Of a stretch of DNA of 64,000 bases, positions 57,581 through 64,000 are shown piece after piece (positions within the stretch are counted from its first letter, which is position 1; every line of letters starts with the position of its first letter). Position numbers and translations under genes: made by a program. The notes beneath the pieces are model-generated. The model did no database searches and was not told the DNA's origin. It was given only the letters and a program-made list of their open reading frames with translations. Location of the stretch: the NCBI RefSeq assembly GCF_030063415.1, contig NZ_JASITA010000008.1, positions 173,456 to 237,455 on the forward strand. Reading direction: 5' to 3'. This stretch comes from Streptomyces sp. H27-C3 (GTDB lineage: Bacteria; Actinomycetota; Actinomycetes; Streptomycetales; Streptomycetaceae).

Positions 57581-58825
57581 GTGGACACGATCGCCAGTCT
57601 GTTCAGCTTTATCACCACACCTGTTTCGTGGGTCATCGTTCAGTTCCACACGATGTACGGGGCGGTGTTCGGACCTGACACGGGCTGGGCCTGGGGTCTG
57701 TCCATCGTGTCCCTCGTGGTCCTCATCCGGATCTGTCTGATCCCGCTGTTCGTCAAGCAGATCAAGTCGACGCGCGGCATGCAGGCGCTGCAGCCCGAGA
57801 TGAAGAAGATCCAGGAGCGCTACAAGAACGACAAGCAGCGTCAGTCCGAAGAGATGATGAAGCTGTACAAGGAGACGGGCACCAACCCGCTCTCCTCGTG
57901 CCTTCCCATCCTGGCGCAGTCGCCGTTCTTCTTCGCCCTTTACCACGTGCTCTCGAGCATCGCCTCGGGCAAGAACATCGGCGTCATCAACGACTCACTG
58001 CTGGCGAGTGCGCGTGAGGCGCACATCTTCGGTGCCCCGCTGGCGTCCAAGTTCATGGACAGCACGGCGAAGGTGGCGGAGTTCAACGCCGAACTCACCG
58101 ACGTCCGCATCGTCACCGCGATCATGATCGTCATGATGTCGGCGTCGCAGTTCTACACGCAGCGCCAGCTGATGACGAAGAACGTCGACCTCACGGTGAA
58201 GACGCCGTTCATGCAGCAGCAGAAGATGCTGATGTACGTCTTCCCGCTGATGTTCGCCGTCATGGGTATCAACTTCCCCGTCGGTGTCCTCGTCTACTGG
58301 CTGACCACCAACGTGTGGACCATGGGCCAGCAGATGTACGTGATCCACGGGAACCCGACCCCGGGCAGCAAGGCGCAGGGCCTCCTGCTGGACCGCATGC
58401 AGAAGTCGATCGCGAAGCACGGCAAGGTGACCACCCGCCGTCAGCGCAACGTCATCAAGGTGATCGAGGCCAAGGGCCGCGAGCGCAACGAGGCCGAGCG
58501 CAAGTTCGTCAAGGAACTGGGCCAGTCGCGGCTCACGCTTCAGCCCGACGGCAATGTAGTCAAGGGCGACCCGGTTCTTGAGGCGGAGGAAGCGGAAGAC
58601 ACTCCGAAGCGGCAGCAGCCCAAGCGTCTGACCAAGGCACAGCGCCAGGCAGCCACCGCTGAAGCCGCGGCGAAGCCCTCGCTGGCGAAGCCCTCGCTCA
58701 AGAAGGACGAGCCGGAGGACGAAAAGCCCAAGCAGGCCGGCAAGACCCCTCCCGCCTCCGCACGCCAAGCCAAGTCCGGGCAGCGCAAGGGCCAGCAGCG
58801 CCCCAAGCACCCGTCCAAGAAGTAA
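57581..58825 (+). CDS. yidC: Membrane protein insertase YidC/Oxa1
   Basis: 414 aa. Five predicted membrane helices span about residues 10-260, including [20 protein letters not shown] with the central Arg of the hydrophilic groove and [21 protein letters not shown] long basic cytoplasmic tail (about 290-414) contains Lys-rich repeats such as [12 protein letters not shown] and may contact ribosomes. It inserts and folds membrane proteins with or without SecYEG. Confidence 0.97.
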   Translation: MDTIASLFSFITTPVSWVIVQFHTMYGAVFGPDTGWAWGLSIVSLVVLIRICLIPLFVKQIKSTRGMQALQPEMKKIQERYKNDKQRQSEEMMKLYKETGTNPLSSCLPILAQSPFFFALYHVLSSIASGKNIGVINDSLLASAREAHIFGAPLASKFMDSTAKVAEFNAELTDVRIVTAIMIVMMSASQFYTQRQLMTKNVDLTVKTPFMQQQKMLMYVFPLMFAVMGINFPVGVLVYWLTTNVWTMGQQMYVIHGNPTPGSKAQGLLLDRMQKSIAKHGKVTTRRQRNVIKVIEAKGRERNEAERKFVKELGQSRLTLQPDGNVVKGDPVLEAEEAEDTPKRQQPKRLTKAQRQAATAEAAAKPSLAKPSLKKDEPEDEKPKQAGKTPPASARQAKSGQRKGQQRPKHPSKK

Positions 58826-58840
58826 TAAGGAGTCCATCCC

Positions 58841-59353
58841 GTGACGGAAGGCACCATCTCCGCGGCCACCAAGGGTGACGCCACCCTGACCCGCCTCGAG
58901 CAGGAAGGCGAGATCGCCGCCGACTATCTCGAGGGTCTGCTCGACATCGCCGACCTCGACGGCGACATCGACATGGACGTCGAGGCCGATCGGGCCGCGG
59001 TCTCGATCATCAGCGACGCGCACAGCCGTGATCTCCAGAAGCTCGTGGGTCGCGACGGTGAGGTGCTGGAGGCGCTTCAGGAGCTGACTCGCCTCGCCGT
59101 GCATCGGGAGACCGGGGACCGCAGCCGGCTGATGCTGGACATCAGCGGGTTCCGGGCCAAGAAGCGCGAGGAGCTCGCGGCGCTGGGTGCCAAGACCGCG
59201 GACGAGGTCAAGGCCGCCGGTGAGCCGGTGAAGCTGGACCCGATGACGCCCTTCGAGCGCAAGGTCGTGCACGACGCGATCGCGGCCGCGGGTCTGCGCA
59301 GCGAGTCCGAGGGCGAGGAGCCGGAGCGCTTCGTCGTCGTTCTCCCGGCCTGA
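58841..59353 (+). CDS. jag: RNA-binding protein Jag/KhpB
   Basis: 170 aa. A KH domain (IISDAHSRDLQKLVGRDGEV, LEALQELTRLAVHR) is followed by an R3H domain (LDISGFRAKKREELAAL, PMTPFERKVVHDAIAAAGLR). The N-terminal Jag domain of Firmicutes is replaced by a short acidic stretch. It probably binds RNA and affects cell envelope gene expression. It lies 15 bp after yidC. Confidence 0.94.
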   Translation: MTEGTISAATKGDATLTRLEQEGEIAADYLEGLLDIADLDGDIDMDVEADRAAVSIISDAHSRDLQKLVGRDGEVLEALQELTRLAVHRETGDRSRLMLDISGFRAKKREELAALGAKTADEVKAAGEPVKLDPMTPFERKVVHDAIAAAGLRSESEGEEPERFVVVLPA

Positions 59354-59370
59354 CCGGTCCATCGCCCTTC

Positions 59371-59396
59371 GGCCCCGTCTGTTCGCAGGCGGGGCC
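59371..59396 (+). terminator. Terminator after jag
   Basis: An 11-bp stem (GGCCCCGTCTG with CAGGCGGGGCC, one G-U) has a TTCG loop and is followed by GATCTTTGT, 17 bp after the jag stop. Confidence 0.75.
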
Positions 59397-59475
59397 GATC
59401 TTTGTCAGCCTGGTAGCCGGCCCATCAGTCGGCCGGCCCATCAGTTCGGTAGCGCGGTACGGAAGGACGGTCCCC

Positions 59476-60192
59476 GTGACGGAGGAAGCAGAGCTTCCCC
59501 AGGCGCCTGAAGAGGCACGGGCGGTATTCGGCGAGTTCTATCCGGCTGCCGTCCGGTACGCGGAGCTTCTCGCGGACGCGGGGGTCACACGTGGCCTCAT
59601 CGGTCCGCGTGAGGTGCCACGCCTCTGGGAGCGGCACCTGCTGAACTGTGCGGTGCTCTCCGAGGTTGTCCCCGAGGGCGTGACGGTCTGCGATGTGGGC
59701 TCGGGAGCCGGGCTGCCCGGCATCCCGCTGGCGCTGGTGCGCCCGGACTTGAAGATCACCCTGCTGGAGCCCCTGCTGCGACGTACGAACTTCCTCCAGG
59801 AAGTGGTCGAGCTGCTGGGGCTGGACCATGTGACGGTGGTGCGGGGGCGGGCTGAGGAAGTTCTCGGAACGCTGCCACCCGTCCATGTGGTGACGGCGCG
59901 CGCGGTAGCGCCGCTTGACCGGCTGGCGGGCTGGGGGGTTCCGCTGCTGCGGCCCTACGGCGAGATGCTGGCGCTCAAGGGCGACACCGCCGAAGAGGAG
60001 CTCAAGAGCACCCGCGCCGCCCTGAGCAAGCTCGGTGTGGTGAAGACCGAGGTGCTGCACGTCGGTGAGGGTGTGGTGGATCCGTTGGCCACGGTGGTGC
60101 GGGTGGAGGTTGGTGAGAGTCCCGGCGGCGTTCGGTTCGCGACGAAGCGCGCCAAGGCCGCGCGGACCAGTCGTACCCGTCGGCGCCGTTGA
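59476..60192 (+). CDS. rsmG: 16S rRNA (guanine-527-N7) methyltransferase RsmG
   Basis: 238 aa. SAM-binding motif VCDVGSGAGLPGIPLALVRP, LEPLLRRTNFLQEVVELLGL and ARAVAPLDRLAGW are diagnostic. GTG start, although ACGG rather than a strong site precedes it. Loss of RsmG in Streptomyces gives low-level streptomycin resistance and raised antibiotic production. The C-terminus is Arg-rich. Confidence 0.96.
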   Translation: MTEEAELPQAPEEARAVFGEFYPAAVRYAELLADAGVTRGLIGPREVPRLWERHLLNCAVLSEVVPEGVTVCDVGSGAGLPGIPLALVRPDLKITLLEPLLRRTNFLQEVVELLGLDHVTVVRGRAEEVLGTLPPVHVVTARAVAPLDRLAGWGVPLLRPYGEMLALKGDTAEEELKSTRAALSKLGVVKTEVLHVGEGVVDPLATVVRVEVGESPGGVRFATKRAKAARTSRTRRRR

Positions 60193-60285
60193 TCTGTCCT
60201 ATCTTTCAACAATGCGCCATACAAGCTGCCATACGTATGCATTTCGGAGTGTCGTGAGGGCGTAGAGGCTTCGCCGGTGCATCGT

Positions 60286-60299
60286 GTTTCACGTGAAAC
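60286..60299. other. parS site 1
   Basis: GTTTCACGTGAAAC, the perfect Streptomyces parS palindrome, lies between rsmG and parA. ParB binds here and spreads to form the segregation complex. Confidence 0.95.
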
Positions 60300-60382
60300 G
60301 TCGCTCTCTGCTGCATGGAATCATCAGCCGCGGTCGCGCGGCTGCCGCGCCGCGCGACCGCAAGCCCGGGAGGGTTGTGGGG

Positions 60383-60391
60383 TTGTCCACA
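60383..60391. promoter_or_regulatory. DnaA box in the parA leader
   Basis: A perfect TTGTCCACA lies 55 bp before the chosen parA start, with a weak neighbour CGTGGATCC at 60394-60402. Confidence 0.6.
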
Positions 60392-60445
60392 AACGTGGAT
60401 CCCTCCACAGAAGAACGGGCCTCGCTGGTTCACGACCCCGAAAGC

Positions 60446-61522
60446 ATGGCAGGCTCTGTGCATTGCGAGCCTGAAGTCGAGGAGAGTGAATCGTTGCGGT
60501 CCGACGCCAACATCGCGGGACCGATGACCGATCCGGTCCCCGGTCCCCGTACCGAGTCGACAGAGGAGGATGTTTCACGTGAAACGCCGCCCCTGATGGA
60601 CAACACCCCCATTGGTCACGCTGCCCAATTGGCGGTGGAAGCTCTCGGCCGTGCCGGTGCGGGTCTGCCTCGCCCCGAGCAGACCCGCATCATGGTGGTC
60701 GCCAACCAGAAGGGCGGCGTCGGAAAGACCACGACCACGGTCAACCTCGCTGCTTCGCTTGCGCTGCATGGCGCGCGGGTCCTGGTCATCGACCTTGATC
60801 CGCAGGGCAACGCTTCCACGGCGCTGGGGATCGATCACCACGCCGAGGTCCCCTCGATCTATGACGTCCTGGTGGAGGGCAGGCCACTCTCCGAAGTGGT
60901 CCTGCCGGTAGCGGACGTCGAGGGCCTCTTCTGTGCCCCAGCCACCATCGATCTCGCCGGTGCGGAGATCGAGCTGGTGTCGCTGGTGGCGCGGGAGAGC
61001 CGACTGCAGCGGGCGATCCAGGCGTACGAGCAGCCGTTGGACTACATCCTCATCGACTGCCCGCCGTCGCTGGGCCTGCTGACGGTCAATGCCATGGTCG
61101 CCGGCGCAGAGGTGCTCATCCCGATTCAGTGTGAGTACTACGCGCTCGAAGGCCTGGGTCAGCTTCTGCGCAACGTCGACCTGGTTCGGGGTCATCTCAA
61201 CCCCGACCTGCATGTGTCGACGATCCTGTTGACCATGTACGACGGTAGGACCCGGCTCGCCTCTCAGGTGGCCGACGAAGTGCGTACCCACTTCGCCAAA
61301 GAGGTACTCAGGACGAGCATCCCGCGCTCCGTGCGGATCTCGGAGGCCCCGAGCTATGGGCAGACCGTGCTCACCTATGACCCGGGCTCCAGCGGATCGC
61401 TGTCGTATCTCGAAGCGGCCCGTGAGATCGCATTTCGCGGTGTCGGAGTGCACTACGACCCGCAGCACGCCCACTCGGGCAGCCAGAACAGTCAGCAGAG
61501 CATGTCGGAGGGGATCCAGTGA
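60446..61522 (+). CDS. parA: Chromosome-partitioning ATPase ParA
   Basis: 358 aa from the ATG at 60446 (MAGSVHCEPEVEES). The frame is open from 60284, and ATGs at 60524 and 60596 are alternatives; homology is strong only from about MDNTPIGHAAQLAVEALGRA. The deviant Walker A KGGVGKTTTTVNLAASLALH, Walker A' VLVIDLDPQGNASTALG and Walker B IDCPPSLGLLTVNAM are intact. ParA organises ParB-parS complexes in aerial hyphae. A parS site lies inside its N-terminal coding region. Confidence 0.95.
   Translation: MAGSVHCEPEVEESESLRSDANIAGPMTDPVPGPRTESTEEDVSRETPPLMDNTPIGHAAQLAVEALGRAGAGLPRPEQTRIMVVANQKGGVGKTTTTVNLAASLALHGARVLVIDLDPQGNASTALGIDHHAEVPSIYDVLVEGRPLSEVVLPVADVEGLFCAPATIDLAGAEIELVSLVARESRLQRAIQAYEQPLDYILIDCPPSLGLLTVNAMVAGAEVLIPIQCEYYALEGLGQLLRNVDLVRGHLNPDLHVSTILLTMYDGRTRLASQVADEVRTHFAKEVLRTSIPRSVRISEAPSYGQTVLTYDPGSSGSLSYLEAAREIAFRGVGVHYDPQHAHSGSQNSQQSMSEGIQ
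60572..60585. other. parS site 2 (inside parA)
   Basis: A perfect GTTTCACGTGAAAC read in frame as VSRET within the non-conserved N-terminal extension of ParA. Confidence 0.95.
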
Positions 61523-62619
61523 GTGAGCGACGTAGAGGGTTGGGGCGTGGGCTTGGTGCGCTGATCCCTGCCGCTTCGCAGGAGAAGCCGGGTTCGCCCG
61601 TCGGGTCGGCCTCGACATCGCCGGGGGCAGTGCCGGTGCTGACCGCGGAACGAGGGGTGGCGGCCGCGAAGGTCACCTCGCTTCCTGCGAGCTCCGTTTC
61701 ACGTGAAACGGAGCATGCGAGGGCATCCGAGCCGGAGAAAGTGGAGCCCGAGCAGGTCGAGGGTGTCTATTTCGCCGAGCTGCTGCTGGATTCCATCAAG
61801 CCCAACTCCCGCCAGCCGCGTGAGGTGTTCGACGGCGACGCGCTTGCGGAGCTGGTGACCTCCATCAAGGAGGTGGGCCTGCTTCAGCCGGTGGTCGTGC
61901 GCCATGTCGGCCCCGAACGCTATGAGCTCATCATGGGCGAGCGTCGGTGGCGGGCGTGCCGTGAAGCGGGTCTGGAGAGGATCCCGGCGATCGTCCGGGC
62001 CACGGACGACGAGAAGCTCCTTCTCGACGCGCTCTTGGAGAACCTGCACCGGGCGCAGCTGAATCCGTTGGAAGAGGCCGCGGCCTACGACCAGTTGCTC
62101 AAGGACTTCAACTGCACGCACGACCAGCTGGCGGACCGGATCGGGCGCTCGCGCCCGCAGGTCTCGAACACACTGCGGCTGCTCAGGCTTTCGCCGTCGG
62201 TGCAGCGCAGGGTTGCCGCCGGGGTGCTGTCCGCCGGACATGCGCGGGCGCTCCTCGCGGTGGAGGACTCCGAGGAGCAGGACCGGCTGGCGCACCGCAT
62301 TGTCGCGGAGGGTCTTTCCGTGCGGTCCATCGAGGAGATCGTGAACCTCATGAGCTCTCGTCCCGAGAGCACCCCCAAGGCGAAGGGCCCGCGTGCGGGT
62401 GCCCGGCTGTCGCCGGCTCTCTCCGGTCTCGCATCCCGGCTCTCGGACCGCTTCGAGACGCGGGTGAAGGTCGACTTGGGCCAGAAGAAGGGCAAAATCG
62501 TCGTCGAGTTCGCGTCGATGGACGATCTGGAGCGGATTTTGGGGACGCTCGCTCCTGGCGAGGGACGGGTCCTGGAGAAGCGGCTTGCTGAGGATGACTC
62601 GGAGGACGGCGAGAGCTGA
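61519..62619 (+). CDS. parB: Chromosome-partitioning protein ParB
   Basis: 366 aa with a GTG overlapping the parA stop (GTGA). It begins SERRRGLGRGLGALIP. CTP-binding motifs GERRWRACREAG and ENLHRAQLNPLEEAAAY, the HTH DRIGRSRPQVSNTLRLLRLS, and a C-terminal dimerisation domain (KGKIVVEFASMDDLERIL) are present. ParB is a CTP-dependent clamp loaded at parS. Another parS site lies within its coding sequence. Confidence 0.97.
   Translation: MSERRRGLGRGLGALIPAASQEKPGSPVGSASTSPGAVPVLTAERGVAAAKVTSLPASSVSRETEHARASEPEKVEPEQVEGVYFAELLLDSIKPNSRQPREVFDGDALAELVTSIKEVGLLQPVVVRHVGPERYELIMGERRWRACREAGLERIPAIVRATDDEKLLLDALLENLHRAQLNPLEEAAAYDQLLKDFNCTHDQLADRIGRSRPQVSNTLRLLRLSPSVQRRVAAGVLSAGHARALLAVEDSEEQDRLAHRIVAEGLSVRSIEEIVNLMSSRPESTPKAKGPRAGARLSPALSGLASRLSDRFETRVKVDLGQKKGKIVVEFASMDDLERILGTLAPGEGRVLEKRLAEDDSEDGES
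61696..61709. other. parS site 3 (inside parB)
   Basis: A perfect GTTTCACGTGAAAC read in frame as VSRET in the linker between the first 25 residues and the CTP-binding domain of ParB. Confidence 0.95.
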
Positions 62620-62638
62620 CCCCCGGCCAACTCTCTCA

Positions 62639-62680
62639 GGGCGGCCCGTGTCCGGCATTCCAGGACACGGCCCGCCCTTT
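62639..62680 (+). terminator. Terminator of parAB
   Basis: A 15-bp stem with one mismatch (GGGCGGCCCGTGTCC and GGACACGGCCCGCCC), a 9-nt loop and a final TTT lies 20 bp after the parB stop. Confidence 0.88.
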
Positions 62681-62774
62681 GCTCTCTCACGGTATCCGTG
62701 CGATCGCTGGGTGGATACGATGCGTTCTGGTATGGCGCATCCACCTTGATTGACGTCAGAGGGAGGGCGGGGCC

Positions 62775-63032
62775 ATGCGATCGGTGAGCCGCAGCCAACT
62801 GGTTGGAGCAGGGCTGAGTCTCGGGGCGGTCGGCGGGTTCGTTGGCAGCTTGCTGAGGGAACGAGGTCTGCTGACGGCCGCCCGTGACGCGGCGGGCGAG
62901 GGAAGTGAGGAATACCCTTCATGGGGCGTCGGCTCGTACCGCTCACGCTGGACAATCTTCCGGATCTCCCCCAGCGCTGTCGTTCCTGCGTCTTCTGGGA
63001 ACTTGATCCGGTCAGTGGAGAAGCAGCGGTAG
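62775..63032 (+). CDS. Possible small membrane protein overlapping the GNAT gene
   Basis: 85 aa beginning MRSVSRSQLVGAGLSLGAVG, with one short hydrophobic Gly-rich helix and GGGAGGGCGGGG upstream of the ATG. The last 37 codons overlap the GNAT gene in another frame and look non-natural. It may be a short real gene whose stop has been lost, or a spurious frame. Confidence 0.35.
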   Translation: MRSVSRSQLVGAGLSLGAVGGFVGSLLRERGLLTAARDAAGEGSEEYPSWGVGSYRSRWTIFRISPSAVVPASSGNLIRSVEKQR

Positions 63033-63538
63033 AGGCTGGCACGCCCGAACTGGAGAAGGAAGCCTGGATCTCGGCTGTCCTGCTGGAGTGGGGTTCCTGT
63101 GGCCGGGTCGTCTATGTCGACGACGTCGCAGTGGGCTATGTGCTGTACGCGCCGCCTGCGTATGTGCCGCGTTCCACGGCATTCCCCACCAGCCCCGTCT
63201 CCCCGGACGCGGTGCAGCTGATCACGGCCTGGATCATGCCCGGTTATCAGGGGCAGGGCTTGGGGCGCGTGATGGTCCAGACGATGGCCAAGGACTTGCT
63301 GCGACGGGGATTCAAAGCCATTGAGGCATTCGGCAATGCCCGCTGGACCGAGCCTGCCTGTGTGCTTCCTGCGGACCATCTGCTGGCGGTCGGCTTCAAG
63401 ACCGTGCGCCCGCATCCTGTGCATCCCCGGTTGAGGCTGGAGCTGCGGACGACGCTTTCCTGGAAGGAAGACGTCGAACTCGCGCTCGACAGGCTCCTGG
63501 GAGCGGTCCAGAAAGAGCCGGCGCTGAGGCCGCTGTAA
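62921..63538 (+). CDS. GNAT family N-acetyltransferase
   Basis: 205 aa with GAGGAA upstream of the ATG. The N-terminal part has CRSCVFWELDP. The acetyl-CoA motif A is ITAWIMPGYQGQGLGRVMVQ, with Q/RxxGxG/A as QGQGLG. It lies between parB and trxA in Streptomyces. The substrate is unknown. Confidence 0.9.
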   Translation: MGRRLVPLTLDNLPDLPQRCRSCVFWELDPVSGEAAVEAGTPELEKEAWISAVLLEWGSCGRVVYVDDVAVGYVLYAPPAYVPRSTAFPTSPVSPDAVQLITAWIMPGYQGQGLGRVMVQTMAKDLLRRGFKAIEAFGNARWTEPACVLPADHLLAVGFKTVRPHPVHPRLRLELRTTLSWKEDVELALDRLLGAVQKEPALRPL

Positions 63539-63544
63539 GGGTAG

Positions 63545-63589
63545 AAACATGTGTGGCCCATCCCCGACGTGGATGGGCCACACATGTTT
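63545..63589. terminator. Bidirectional terminator between GNAT and trxA, joined to parS
   Basis: A perfect 19-bp stem (63545-63563 with 63571-63589) with a 7-nt loop lies between the convergent stops. Its last four bases overlap parS site 4, and the AAA/TTT ends serve both strands. Confidence 0.92.
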
Positions 63590-63599
63590 CACGTGAAAC
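63586..63599. other. parS site 4
   Basis: A perfect GTTTCACGTGAAAC abuts the terminator stem and lies 13 bp from the trxA stop. It is the most distal of four sites within 3.3 kb. Confidence 0.95.
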
Positions 63600-63611
63600 A
63601 GAAGTCGGCGG

Positions 63612-63959
63612 TCAGGCCTTGGTGGCTTCTTCGCCAATGAAGTCCGCGAGGTCACGGACGATCGCGGCCTTCGGCTTGGCACCGACGATGGTCTTGGCGA
63701 CCTCGCCGTTCTGGTAGACGTTCAGCGTGGGGATGGACATCACGCCGTACTTGGCGGCGGTGGCCGGGTTCTCGTCGATGTTCAGCTTGACGACCTCGAT
63801 CTGGTCGCCGTGCTCCTCCGCGATCGCCACGAGCGACGGGGCGATCTGGCGGCACGGACCGCACCAGGCAGCCCAGAAGTCCACCAGTACGGGCTTGTCG
63901 CTCTTCAGGACGTCCTCTTCGAAGGAGGCGTCGGTCACGTTCTTCAAGGCGCCGGCCAC
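63612..63959 (-). CDS. trxA: Thioredoxin
   Basis: 115 aa. The active site WCGPC is in [20 protein letters not shown]; the cis-Pro is in [11 protein letters not shown]. It reduces protein disulfides with electrons from thioredoxin reductase. The GTG start has AAGGAGG 5 nt upstream. In Streptomyces trxB lies upstream of this trxA, beyond the window edge, and would be the functional copy given the broken trxB in the ars region. Confidence 0.97.
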   Translation of the reverse strand: MAGALKNVTDASFEEDVLKSDKPVLVDFWAAWCGPCRQIAPSLVAIAEEHGDQIEVVKLNIDENPATAAKYGVMSIPTLNVYQNGEVAKTIVGAKPKAAIVRDLADFIGEEATKA

Positions 63960-64000
63960 GGCGGCCTCCTTAACTTCTCAATGGGGGTGGGGTGGGGTGG

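Overview
The window is a GC-rich actinobacterial chromosome segment and almost certainly comes from Streptomyces. It spans the replication origin: rpmH-rnpA-yidD-yidC-jag-rsmG-parA-parB on one side, and dnaA, oriC, dnaN, gnd, recF, a DciA-like gene, gyrB and gyrA on the other. Other Streptomyces markers are GTG starts, frequent 4-bp ATGA/GTGA gene overlaps, crgA, a DLW-39 protein, a DUF6344-like secreted peptide pair, and parS sites of the form GTTTCACGTGAAAC. Genes were called by reading frame, family motifs and gene order; no database search was possible.

Layout. 1-6.2 kb is the conserved division/envelope block: two sortase-type genes, a pabA-like glutamine amidotransferase, a DUF881 protein, crgA, a rhomboid protease and a cyclophilin. 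A DnaA-box cluster lies between crgA and the rhomboid gene. 6.2-7.9 kb carries a PPK2-type polyphosphate kinase and a CsbD-like protein. 8-17.5 kb is one signalling block: an RsbU-like phosphatase with an N-terminal ANTAR-like segment, a large HAMP-repeat hybrid histidine kinase, a MEDS/ATPase anti-sigma-like protein, a STAS protein and a SigB/SigF-type sigma factor.

17.6-36.5 kb looks accessory. It contains a cytochrome P450 plus type III polyketide synthase (RppA) pigment operon with a coupled AccE-like ORF, a slipin, a MITE-like element, a GH15 enzyme with a molybdopterin/cytochrome b pair, an IS3 remnant that truncates trxB, an arsenic resistance region (arsC, arsR, acr3, arsO, a second arsR and an MFS gene) with visible recombination scars, a DUF2867/TetR pair with two matching operators, and several decaying genes. 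It ends at a tRNA-Ala gene.

36.5-44.5 kb holds an HTH protein, a Ser/Thr kinase, two coupled paralogous membrane-anchored secreted proteins (one with a VWA domain), DLW-39, the DUF6344-like pair, tRNA-Ile and DUF3566. 44.5-64 kb is the replication/segregation core: gyrA, gyrB, dciA-like, recF, gnd, dnaN, oriC and dnaA on the minus strand, then rpmH through parB on the plus strand, followed by a GNAT gene and trxA.

The points most worth following are the DnaA-box cluster about 50 kb from oriC, the partner-switching sigma module whose STAS protein lacks the usual phosphorylatable serine, the rebuilt arsenic island, the DUF6344-like peptide pair, the coupled AccE-like ORF after rppA, and the parS/DnaA-box arrangement around parA.
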